From the NCBI GenBank assembly GCA_900549135.1, contig URNI01000048.1, forward strand, positions 1 through 14,096: a stretch of DNA of 14,096 bases, in the 5' to 3' direction. How positions within the stretch are numbered: position 1 is the first letter of the stretch; each line of letters begins with the position of its first letter. The stretch is from an uncultured Collinsella sp. (GTDB taxonomy: Bacteria; Actinomycetota; Coriobacteriia; Coriobacteriales; Coriobacteriaceae). The notes under the pieces are model-generated. The model was not told the origin of the DNA. It did no database searches and worked only from the letters and a program-made list of their open reading frames with translations. The position numbers and the translations under genes are program-made. Positions 1 through 8,115 of the stretch are shown piece by piece.

Positions 1-250
1 GGTCGGTGCTGACGGCGTGACCCCAGTGCATGGGCGCCCACCGCACATCGTAGGGGTTATACTGATAGAACTGGTGATACTTCCCTTTATAATAAGAGAA
101 GCCGTTGGGGTCGTTGAGCCAGCCAAGCTCAGGCTCCACATGGAACAGGAGCCTATCGGGGTCGGACGCGATGCGACCCGCCGTCTCATCCTGTCCGGCA
201 CGCCACTGCTCATAGTCCGCGCGTGTCACCTTATTTTTTTGATTAAACAT
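1..250 (-). CDS. scrB: GH32 sucrose-6-phosphate hydrolase, N-terminal part (runs off window)
   Basis: This is the first 83 codons of a glycoside hydrolase family 32 enzyme; the rest lies beyond the left edge. I translated it by hand from the ATG at 250-248. Residues 44-50 read WLNDPNG, the family's nucleophile motif, with Asp47 as the expected nucleophile. Residues 61-66 read FYQYNP and 71-78 read WAPMHWGH, both standard for blade 1 of the GH32 propeller. There is no signal peptide, so it should act in the cytoplasm, hydrolysing the sucrose-6-phosphate (or phosphorylated fructo-oligosaccharide) delivered by the adjacent PTS permease. The ribosome-binding site is weak (GAGAAAG, 9 bases before the ATG). 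It is probably the last gene of the operon read from 3275. The family call is firm; the exact substrate is inferred from context. Confidence 0.88.
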   Translation of the reverse strand, partial: MFNQKNKVTRADYEQWRAGQDETAGRIASDPDRLLFHVEPELGWLNDPNGFSYYKGKYHQFYQYNPYDVRWAPMHWGHAVSTD

Positions 251-271
251 CGCCGTTGACTTTCTCGTCTA

Positions 272-315
272 TGGGGAAGGACGCTCGACTCACACGAGTC
301 GAACGCCCTTCCCCA
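272..315 (-). other. intercistronic hairpin between permease and hydrolase genes
   Basis: GGGGAAGG (273-280) pairs with CCTTCCCC (307-314), and an inner 7-bp stem (285-291 with 296-302) closes on a 4-base loop; two mismatches interrupt the stem. No U-run follows in the minus-strand direction, so it does not look like a full intrinsic terminator. It may protect the 3' end of the upstream message, or partly attenuate transcription into the hydrolase gene. Confidence 0.6.
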
Positions 316-351
316 AATGGACTTATCCTCAGATTACGCTGAACGGCTCAA

Positions 352-1803
352 CTAGAAGCTGACATCGAAGCCAGCACCAGCGCCCTCTTCATCAGTGGTC
401 GGCACGCCCTTTGCCTTGTTGTAGGCAAAGATCAAGACGATCGGCACGATAAAGGCGATGAGATTGCCAGCCACATACCACACGAGCGTCTCGGGCGTGA
501 CGATGAGCAGGCCAAGCACGCCGGTCAGACCCTGACCGATGGCGCGCACCTCAAAGAGCTTCACGAAGGCACCGCCGCAGCCTGCACCGATGCAAGCGCA
601 GATGAACGGGATGATCGAGTAGCGCATGTTTGCAGCAAAGATTGCGGGCTCGGAGATACCGACCAGCGTCGGGATAAAGGACGACATGCAGATGTTGCGC
701 TCTTTGGAATGCTTCTTGTGAATGAGGTACATGCCGATGGCGCCGCCGCCCTGGGCGATGATGGAAACCGACCAGATGGCCTGGATGTAGTTGAAGCCAG
801 TCGTGGCGACGAGGTTTGCCTCGATACCCTGGATGAACTGATGCGTACCGGTAACGACGAGCGGCTGCAGGAATGCGGCAAAGACAAAGGCACCGAAGAC
901 GCCCATCCTGTTGTACAGGATATCGATTACACCGGCGAGGACGTCGCCGATCAGGTTGCCGAGCGGGCCGAACACGGTGAACAGGGCGACGTTAGCAAGA
1001 ATCAGGGTAACGGTCGGGACAAAGACGAACGAAACGACCTCGGGGATGTACTTCTGGGCAATCTTTTCGACCTTGGCCATAAACCAGGCAGTCAGGATTG
1101 CAGGGAACACGCCGCCCTGGAAAGCAACCATGGGAATGGAGAGCGGACCAAAGTTCCAGTACTCAGCACCCGTCGGATCCATAACGAACGTGTTGCGGTT
1201 CATAAGGCTCGGGTGAACCATGACGATACCGACGAGGATGCCCAGAATCGGGTTACCGCCAAAACGCTTCACCGCGCTGTACATAACCAGGACAGGCAGG
1301 TAGTCAAACGTGGTGGCGATAATGGCAAAGAAGCTTGCGAGGTTCTTGAGGAACTCGCTGTGGTCGGCAAGGCTGCCCTCCATGCCAAAGAGGCCGTTGG
1401 CAACGATCAGCGACTTAAGGCCGATGATGATAGCAGCGCCGACGAAAGCGGGAATGATGGGGATAAAGATATCCGAGAATACCTTGAGGACCGAGAAGAA
1501 CTTGCCCTTCTTGTCCGCCTCGGCGCCCTTGACCTCGGAAGCGCTGATCTCCTTAACGCCCGTCAGAGCCATAAACTCATCGTAGACCTTGTTGACGGTA
1601 CCGGTACCGAAGATGATCATGAGCTGGCCGCTGTTGTACAGCACGCCCTTGACGCCATCGATGTTCTCGAGCTCGGCCTTGTTGTACTTGCCCGTATCCT
1701 TGAGCACCAGACGCAGACGCGTAACGCAATGCGTGGCGCCCTCGATGTTCTCCAGACCGCCGACGTTATCGACGACTTGCTGAGACACTACTTTGTAGTC
1801 CAT
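352..1803 (-). CDS. scrA: PTS sucrose-type EIIBC permease
   Basis: A phosphotransferase permease of the sucrose/glucose family that imports and phosphorylates its sugar at the membrane. The N-terminal EIIB domain (about residues 1-85) has its phospho-cysteine at Cys26 in the context ATHCVTRLR. The EIIC membrane domain (about 105-460) has many hydrophobic segments, a VTGTHQ motif (317-322) and the sugar-binding GISEP motif (382-386). The protein ends after EIIC, so there is no fused EIIA domain and an EIIA from elsewhere must serve it. I chose the ATG at 1803-1801 rather than one 12 bases upstream. Its GGAGAGG ribosome-binding site is well spaced, while the upstream ATG has its purine run directly against it. 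It lies 45 bases after the GH32 gene, so probably in the same operon. Sucrose is the likely substrate, but trehalose or another beta-fructoside cannot be excluded from sequence alone. Confidence 0.9.
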   Translation of the reverse strand: MDYKVVSQQVVDNVGGLENIEGATHCVTRLRLVLKDTGKYNKAELENIDGVKGVLYNSGQLMIIFGTGTVNKVYDEFMALTGVKEISASEVKGAEADKKGKFFSVLKVFSDIFIPIIPAFVGAAIIIGLKSLIVANGLFGMEGSLADHSEFLKNLASFFAIIATTFDYLPVLVMYSAVKRFGGNPILGILVGIVMVHPSLMNRNTFVMDPTGAEYWNFGPLSIPMVAFQGGVFPAILTAWFMAKVEKIAQKYIPEVVSFVFVPTVTLILANVALFTVFGPLGNLIGDVLAGVIDILYNRMGVFGAFVFAAFLQPLVVTGTHQFIQGIEANLVATTGFNYIQAIWSVSIIAQGGGAIGMYLIHKKHSKERNICMSSFIPTLVGISEPAIFAANMRYSIIPFICACIGAGCGGAFVKLFEVRAIGQGLTGVLGLLIVTPETLVWYVAGNLIAFIVPIVLIFAYNKAKGVPTTDEEGAGAGFDVSF

Positions 1804-1828
1804 GTTCCTCTCCATTCCCTTACGAAAT

Positions 1829-1843
1829 CATAAAACGTTTTGA
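1829..1843 (-). promoter_or_regulatory. possible LacI-type operator before the permease gene
   Basis: The palindromic core AAAACGTTTT (1832-1841) lies in the 45-base gap between the GH32 stop and the permease start. It matches the operator at 3298-3312 at about 11 of 15 positions. It could be an internal operator or a catabolite-type site. It is a single weak copy. Confidence 0.35.
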
Positions 1844-1848
1844 TGCCA

Positions 1849-3231
1849 TTACAGAGACGCGATCGTTGCATTTGCGCACTTGAGCGTACCGTCGGTGACC
1901 GTCAGTGCCACACCCTGGCCCTGCTTATTGCAGAAGCGAGCGTTGAGCGCAACATCATCGACAAAGATGGTCGCGATATCGTCGTCAACGACCAGGCGCA
2001 CATGATGAGTGCCCTCGCCCTTAAAGAACAACGGACGCTCGAGGCCCATGTTGTTGACCTGGAACCACGGATACTGGGGGGCCGCCGTAAACTCGAGCTT
2101 GCCCTCACGCAGGTTGGCGCGGAACTCATAGGCAAGACCGGACTCGGCGTCCTCGGCAAGCTTCACCGAGAAGCCGGCAGCGTCACCGGCGAGCTCGATG
2201 TCGGCATCGAGCATATAGGTGGAACCGGCATCCGCGGCGAGCACCTGCTCGACCTTGCCCGACTCGCAGGAAAGCTCAAAGGCCTCGACTGCCTTAGCCT
2301 CGCCAAAGGCGCCAAGCATGCTGTCAGGGAGCTTGGTGCCGAGCGTTCCGTCGGCACGCTGAACGATCTCGAGAGGCATAAAGGTGCCACCCCACAGGTA
2401 AGAGCTGGGATCGCCACCCTCGTCACGCGTAGGAACCCAACCAAAGAGAACGCGGCGCTCGCCATCAAATGCGGTACGCGCGGCATAGTACGCGCGGCCA
2501 TCGAATGAATCGTCAGCAGGAGTGATCCAAGGACCGTTGATGGAGCGAGACATGCGGTAACGGGTCTTGTTGCCATCACTGTACTCGGAGAACACCAGAT
2601 ACCACCAGTCGCCCATCTTAAAGAGATCAGGCATCTCGAACATGGTGTAAAGGCCCGGATTCCACCAGTCGCCCTGGAACTCCCAGGTATCCAGGTCCTT
2701 GGAGGTGAACTTGACCAGACGCCCGGTCATCAGACGCTTGTCCTCGCCCACGCGCGTGCCGAGGATGAGCATGTACTCTTCGTTCTCCTCATCCCAAAGC
2801 ACAAAGGGATCGCGCCAGTTGCGGTCATCGTAACCTTCCTGGGGCGGAAGCAGCGTCTCGGCGATGTTCTTCTCCCACTTGACGGCGTCGTCACTCGTTG
2901 CGTGAAGAAGAACCTGCTTCATCAAGCGTGCGCGGACCTTATCGCGATTGCAACCAGTGTAGAGCGCATGGTACTTGTCGCCCACCTTAAACACCGTGCC
3001 GGCATAAACATACTGGTCGACTTCCTCGTCGCCGCCACGCTCAAGGCTCTCGCCAAAGTCCTTGTAGTTGACGAAATCCTTGGTCGTCGCGAGTGCCCAA
3101 CCAAACGGCTCTCCGAAAGGACCGGGGTTTCGCGTGTCACGCTGGTGATAGAGATAGAACGTGCCGTCCTCGCCGTACGGCATGATGTCGCCTACCCAAA
3201 TTCCCTCAGGCTGGTAATACACCTTGTGCAT
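1849..3231 (-). CDS. atypical GH32-like beta-fructosidase
   Basis: A 460-residue clan GH-J glycosidase, probably cleaving sucrose or fructo-oligosaccharides (or their phosphates) in the cytoplasm; no signal peptide is seen. It lacks the classical WMNDPNG motif. The equivalent segment near residues 10-20 reads IWVGDIMPYG, making Asp15 the likely nucleophile. The transition-state motif RDP is at 140-142 (Asp141), and a FEMPD segment at 198-202 supplies the probable acid/base Glu199. A YYAART segment (248-253) matches the usual FYAPQTF position. The C-terminal part (about 320-460) looks like the GH32 beta-sandwich. I chose the ATG at 3231-3229, seven codons inside the longest frame, because AAAGGAAG sits 6 bases upstream. 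It is the first gene after the operator-promoter region. The clan assignment is sound. The specificity is unknown, and such divergent members may act on fructans. Confidence 0.8.
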   Translation of the reverse strand: MHKVYYQPEGIWVGDIMPYGEDGTFYLYHQRDTRNPGPFGEPFGWALATTKDFVNYKDFGESLERGGDEEVDQYVYAGTVFKVGDKYHALYTGCNRDKVRARLMKQVLLHATSDDAVKWEKNIAETLLPPQEGYDDRNWRDPFVLWDEENEEYMLILGTRVGEDKRLMTGRLVKFTSKDLDTWEFQGDWWNPGLYTMFEMPDLFKMGDWWYLVFSEYSDGNKTRYRMSRSINGPWITPADDSFDGRAYYAARTAFDGERRVLFGWVPTRDEGGDPSSYLWGGTFMPLEIVQRADGTLGTKLPDSMLGAFGEAKAVEAFELSCESGKVEQVLAADAGSTYMLDADIELAGDAAGFSVKLAEDAESGLAYEFRANLREGKLEFTAAPQYPWFQVNNMGLERPLFFKGEGTHHVRLVVDDDIATIFVDDVALNARFCNKQGQGVALTVTDGTLKCANATIASL

Positions 3232-3274
3232 CCGAGACTTCCTTTCCCACAAGATACTAACTCAGTACAACTGC

Positions 3275-3303
3275 AAGATATGTCAATCGTTTTCATATGT
3301 CAA
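3275..3303 (-). promoter_or_regulatory. sigma-70-like promoter of the sugar operon
   Basis: Read on the minus strand, a perfect -35 box TTGACA (3303-3298) is followed after exactly 17 bases by TATCTT (3280-3275), about 44 bases before the GH32 start codon. Two repressor operators overlap the -35 box and fill the spacer, so repressor binding would block RNA polymerase directly. Confidence 0.65.
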
Positions 3304-3312
3304 ACGTTTTCA
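3281..3312. promoter_or_regulatory. tandem LacI-family operators O1 and O2
   Basis: TGTCAATCGTTTTCA (3281-3295) and TGTCAAACGTTTTCA (3298-3312) differ at one base and carry the central CG step typical of LacI-family operators. Their centres are 17 bases apart. O2 holds the -35 box and O1 fills the promoter spacer. The related site in front of the adjacent repressor gene suggests that repressor as the binder. Confidence 0.7.
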
Positions 3313-3344
3313 CACTAATACGTCTTTTCGCAGTTCCAGTCGTC

Positions 3345-3380
3345 GGCAAACGGTTGACATATGTCGGCGAACGGTCATCA
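3345..3380. promoter_or_regulatory. upstream operators O3 and O4, opposite orientation
   Basis: GGCAAACGGTTGACA (3345-3359) is the operator motif in inverted orientation, and GGCGAACGGTCATCA (3366-3380) is a weaker copy 21 bases further on. They lie upstream of the promoter, between it and the repressor stop codon, and could support looping or cooperative binding. O3 is fairly convincing; O4 is marginal. Confidence 0.45.
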
Positions 3381-3415
3381 GAGGCGTTTGAGGAATTCTT
3401 TTGGCACGGGATGAA

Positions 3416-4426
3416 CTACGCGGTTTTGCCCTCAATGAGTTCAACGGGGAGCTTGGTATTCGATTCGGGCTTTTCACCGTTAACAAGAGCGATGATGGAT
3501 TGCGCCGCGAGCTCTCCGATGCGATCGATATCTTGACGAACGGTTGTTAAGTCAGGCATAAACGTCATAGTGCGGCGGGCGCCATCCGCGCCCACGACCT
3601 TAATATCGTCCGGAGCGCTCAAGCCGCGCCGCTTCATCACGTTGAGGCAGATGGCCGCCATCGTGTCGTCTCCCGCAAAGATGCCGTCAATATCGGGGTT
3701 CTCATCGAGGATCTTCGCAACGACCGCACTCTTTTCGTCGTCGGACTTAACGAACTCGACCTCACGGACAAGCGCGGGCAAACCGGCCTGCTCCACAACA
3801 TCGTGGTAGGCATCGGTACGCTTATTGGCAGGCATACGCATGCGGCTATTGTTGCGCAGGCACAAGATGCGCGAACACCCGTCATCGATCAGGCGACGCG
3901 TGGCAAGTTCGCCGATGCCATAGCTGTCGCTCGCAATCTGAACAGAGGTCTCGCCAAGGTCGCAGTCGATACCAACCAGACTCAAGCCCATCTCGGCATA
4001 CGCCTCGGCACCAATATTAAGCGAGTTGACGATGACGCCATCAACCATATTGCGCCGAAGCATATCGATATAAGAACGCTCAAGATCAGGTCGATTGGCG
4101 CTATTGCACAGCAACATCTTAAAACCGTTTTCGGCCAGGGTACGCTCAACGGCTTGGACCGCTTGGGCATGAAACGGGCTGCTGACATAGGGGACGATCA
4201 TACCTATTAGATTCAGGCGACCGTTGAGCATGGCACGGGCGATATCGTTGGGCGTATAGTTGATGCGCTTCATCGCGGCATGGACCTTATCGCGGGTCTC
4301 TTGGCTAATATAGCCGCGATTATTAAGCACGCGAGATACCGTAGTAGGCGAAACCCCCGCCACCGCTGCAACTTCCTTGATGCCAGGCTTAGCCGAATCC
4401 TTAGAACGAGCGCCCTCGCGAGCCAT
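3416..4426 (-). CDS. LacI-family transcriptional repressor of the sugar operon
   Basis: A 336-residue LacI/GalR regulator, likely ScrR-like in role. The helix-turn-helix at about 16-38 reads IKEVAAVAGVSPTTVSRVLN, followed by the hinge region and a periplasmic-binding-protein-like sensor domain (NLIGMIVPYVSSPF, IFAGDDTMA and VVGADG segments). I chose the ATG at 4426-4424, preceded by GGGAGGG. Two in-frame ATGs at 4447 and 4441 have no ribosome-binding site, and the first overlaps an operator. The gene points the same way as the operon it should control, ends 184 bases before the GH32 start, and is separated from it by an operator cluster. The effector is probably sucrose, fructose or a phosphorylated derivative, which is an inference from context. 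The family is certain. Confidence 0.93.
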   Translation of the reverse strand: MAREGARSKDSAKPGIKEVAAVAGVSPTTVSRVLNNRGYISQETRDKVHAAMKRINYTPNDIARAMLNGRLNLIGMIVPYVSSPFHAQAVQAVERTLAENGFKMLLCNSANRPDLERSYIDMLRRNMVDGVIVNSLNIGAEAYAEMGLSLVGIDCDLGETSVQIASDSYGIGELATRRLIDDGCSRILCLRNNSRMRMPANKRTDAYHDVVEQAGLPALVREVEFVKSDDEKSAVVAKILDENPDIDGIFAGDDTMAAICLNVMKRRGLSAPDDIKVVGADGARRTMTFMPDLTTVRQDIDRIGELAAQSIIALVNGEKPESNTKLPVELIEGKTA

Positions 4427-4446
4427 AGCACCCTCCCCCATCAACA

Positions 4447-4461
4447 TGTCATACGTTTACA
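4447..4461. promoter_or_regulatory. operator before the repressor gene (autoregulation)
   Basis: TGTCATACGTTTACA matches the operator pair upstream of the GH32 gene at 13 of 15 positions against the 3298 copy. It lies 20 bases upstream of the chosen repressor start codon, which suggests self-repression. Confidence 0.6.
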
Positions 4462-4550
4462 TACGAACAAAGCATACCCCAACAAGAGCGGGAAGACGGT
4501 AACAGTACAAGTAAGTAAACGACTCATCCAAATAATTAGGAGAGTTCCGC

Positions 4551-4730
4551 CTAAAGGGTGACTACACAGGACCCCAGCCGGGGCTGTTTGGGCTACCTCC
4601 CAAAACATTCCGCAGGACGCAAAGAGGCTCGCCGCACGAAGTGCGCAGCGAGCCTCTTTGCATGTCCGAGGACGTTTTGGGAGGTAGCCCAAACAGCCCC
4701 GGCGATCCTGCGGGAGTTGAGTCCCTTTAG
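4551..4730. repeat. about 180-base nested palindrome after the PFL pair; probable terminator
   Basis: There are three nested layers. The ends CTAAAGGG (4551-4558) and CCCTTTAG (4723-4730) are exact inverted copies. The main arms, 4577-4606 and 4674-4703, are perfect 30-base inverted repeats. An inner 14-bp stem pairs 4619-4632 with 4648-4661, and a tip stem CGCAC/GTGCG closes on a GAA loop. The right end overlaps the stop codon of the glycyl-radical gene. No U-tract is seen. It likely ends or protects the pfl transcript, and it could be a palindromic mobile (MITE-like) or REP-like element. Confidence 0.75.
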
Positions 4731-4978
4731 AACTTGTCGTGGAAGGTACGCGCAATGACCTCGTCCTGCTGCTCCTTGGTGAGCGTGTGGAAGTTCACGG
4801 CATAGCCGGAAACGCGGATGGTCAGCTGCGGATACTTCTCGGGGTGAGCCTGAGCGTCGAGCAGCGTCTCACGGTTGAAGACGTTGATGTTCAGGTGGTG
4901 GCCACCCTTCTCGGCGTAAGCGTCGAGCATGTGGACCAGGTTATCGGCCTGAGTCTCGGAAACTTCAGAAACCTTCAT
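4727..4978 (-). CDS. grcA: stand-alone glycyl-radical domain of pyruvate formate-lyase (GrcA-like)
   Basis: An 83-residue protein that matches the extreme C-terminus of pyruvate formate-lyase. The segment HHLNINVFNRETLLDA (27-42) is followed by PEKYPQLTIRVSGYA, and Gly58 in RVSGYA is the residue that carries the radical (Gly734 in E. coli PflB). It ends LTKEQQDEVIARTF. E. coli GrcA (YfiD), about 127 residues, is a repair subunit that joins a damaged full-length enzyme. Here the neighbouring pflB has no radical domain of its own, so this is more likely an obligatory second subunit. An AAGGAG ribosome-binding site sits at 4986-4991. It is 85 bases downstream of pflB on the same strand. It must be activated by a PFL-activase, for which no gene is seen in this window. 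Confidence 0.92.
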   Translation of the reverse strand: MKVSEVSETQADNLVHMLDAYAEKGGHHLNINVFNRETLLDAQAHPEKYPQLTIRVSGYAVNFHTLTKEQQDEVIARTFHDKF

Positions 4979-5001
4979 AATGTGTCTCCTTCGATTGATA
5001 G

Positions 5002-5021
5002 GCGCCGGCCGAAACCGGCGC
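5002..5021 (-). other. GC-rich hairpin before the glycyl-radical gene
   Basis: GCGCCGG (5002-5008) and CCGGCGC (5015-5021) form a 7-bp all-GC stem with a 6-base loop. It lies 10 bases upstream of the ribosome-binding site of the small gene. It has no U-tract on the minus strand, so an RNA-processing or stability role is more likely than termination. Confidence 0.6.
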
Positions 5022-5037
5022 GCTAATCAGTAATCGT

Positions 5038-5062
5038 TATTGTTAGTATAGCACTAACAATA
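5038..5062 (-). other. AT-rich hairpin directly after the pflB stop codon
   Basis: TATTGTTAGT (5038-5047) and ACTAACAATA (5053-5062) are perfect 10-base inverted repeats with a 5-base loop, starting one base past the pflB TAA in the direction of transcription. No U-run follows. It may set differential stability or partial read-through between the two PFL subunit genes. Confidence 0.65.
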
Positions 5063-5063
5063 G

Positions 5064-7115
<2,052 letters not shown>

Positions 7116-7344
7116 TGTGTAACCACGCTCCTAGTTACGTGTAATGCGGCGCTCTCTCGCACCGCTGCTTATTGAATTCTTGAATTTTCGGCTTGCACTA
7201 CCGGCTTCATTCGCCTTCCGTCGCGCGTTAGCACAAGGAAAACGTTTGTCCACCTTGGAACTGCAACCCAAAACCCAAGATTTCACCCGTTTGAGAAGGA
7301 TAGCATAGCCACCCCCTTCATCAGGGCTGTTATATGTTTCTTTT

Positions 7345-7371
7345 TTTATACCATTAGGGCGTTTTTAACAA
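7345..7371 (-). promoter_or_regulatory. weak candidate promoter for pflB
   Basis: On the minus strand, TTGTTA (7371-7366) and TATAAA (7350-7345) are separated by only 15 bases, shorter than ideal. It would give a leader of more than 200 bases. It is the best -10-like box in the region, but other starts nearer the gene are possible. Confidence 0.3.
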
Positions 7372-7503
7372 ATCCGCAGGAAATGCGAGCGCGAACAACT
7401 ACCGTTCACCGATTTGTTTGATATTTCCCCTTGCCTTTATACGTCCATCACTCTAGCTGTTATGCCAGCTTTAGCAGGGTAAAGTGCCTCTGAGTGGGCT
7501 TTA

Positions 7504-7588
7504 GGACATGCCTAGAGATCTACTCCCTGACTTCGCTGATACCGACGATGTACGGAGGTCGCCTAAAGGTAGTTTTCTAGACATGTCC
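7504..7588. repeat. imperfect inverted repeat upstream of the MarR gene
   Basis: The 20-base arm at 7504-7523 (GGACATGCCTAGAGATCTAC) matches the reverse complement of 7569-7588 at 17 of 20 positions, with 45 bases between. The right arm covers the candidate -35 box of the MarR promoter. A shorter relative, TAGTTTCTAG, recurs at 7641-7650 (compare TAGTTTTCTAG at 7570-7580). They could be regulator operators or stems of a structured leader RNA. Confidence 0.5.
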
Positions 7589-7606
7589 CAAAATCTACCG
7601 TATAGG
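7578..7606 (+). promoter_or_regulatory. candidate promoter of the MarR-exporter operon
   Basis: TAGACA (7578-7583) matches the -35 consensus at five of six bases. After a 17-base spacer comes TATAGG (7601-7606), a moderate -10 box. It would give a leader of roughly 50 bases before the GTG start. Confidence 0.45.
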
Positions 7607-7665
7607 GTGCGCGTGCAGGGGTATCATCTTTCACCGGAAATAGTTTCTAGTGTTAGGGGTTTTCG

Positions 7666-8115
7666 GTGGAAGATACCGATTTCCGTGAGCTTGGGCGTCA
7701 GCTCCTTACCGAGTTCGGCAGCATGCATCAGCGCATTTCGCGCTTTGCGGACAAAGCCCTCGGCGGCGAGATGGCCGTCATGCGCGCCCTCATACTCGCC
7801 GGCGGTTCGCTCACGCCGAGCGAACTCGCTGATCGCGCCTGGGTCTCGAGTGCCCGCATCGCCAATATCCTACGCGCTCTCGAAGCCAAGGGCTGGGTCG
7901 AGCGCGAGCACTCAAAGACCGACCGTCGTCGCGTACACGTCACGGTGACCGACAAAGGATTCCAGGATCTCGAAATCAAACGTCGGGAATTCGAGGACCG
8001 CACCGCAGCCTTCCTCGAGCAGTTCGGCGAAGCAGATACCCAAGAGATGGTGCGCCTTCTAAGACGTGCCAACGGAATTATCGATCGCAACCAAGAAAGG
8101 AGAGATGCCGAGTGA
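7666..8115 (+). CDS. MarR-family transcriptional regulator
   Basis: A 149-residue winged helix-turn-helix regulator that should sense a small toxic ligand and control the exporter genes behind it. The DNA-binding core spans about 49-92: LTPSELADRAWVSSARIANI (helix-turn-helix) followed by LEAKGWVERE and the wing DRRRVHVTVTDKG with the family's Asp86-Arg87-Arg88 signature. Flanking helices (6-45 and 98-145) would form the dimer interface. The start codon is GTG at 7666, with AGGGG 6 bases upstream; the next in-frame ATG (codon 20) would cut into the first helix. Its last codon overlaps the first exporter gene by 4 bases (GTGA), so translation is coupled. Repressor of its own operon is the usual role in such layouts; the ligand is unknown. 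Confidence 0.9.
   Translation: MEDTDFRELGRQLLTEFGSMHQRISRFADKALGGEMAVMRALILAGGSLTPSELADRAWVSSARIANILRALEAKGWVEREHSKTDRRRVHVTVTDKGFQDLEIKRREFEDRTAAFLEQFGEADTQEMVRLLRRANGIIDRNQERRDAE

Larger units (their letters stand above)
7116..7665. other. divergent intergenic region between pflB and the MarR operon
   Basis: These 550 bases hold no convincing gene. The left part is the long pflB leader (about 225 bases from the best promoter guess). AT-rich stretches include a T-run at 7341-7347. The right part (7501-7665) holds an inverted repeat and promoter for the MarR gene, described separately. I saw no clear FNR palindrome. Confidence 0.6.

Noticed and set aside
709..1833. 374-residue plus-strand frame opposite the permease gene
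   Set aside because: Antisense shadow of a clear PTS EIIBC gene; its own translation shows no domain.
4441..4758. Short frames on both strands across the large palindrome
   Set aside because: The two translations repeat each other (GCLGYLPK and FWEVAQTAP in both) simply because the DNA is palindromic; no ribosome-binding site or homology.
4979..5063. The pfl split as a simple frameshift or sequencing error
   Set aside because: An 85-base gap with a stop codon, two hairpins and a proper ribosome-binding site separates the two reading frames; no single indel would fuse them.
7331..7350. T-rich run near 7341-7347 as an intrinsic terminator
   Set aside because: No GC-rich stem precedes it on either strand, and it lies in a divergent promoter region.
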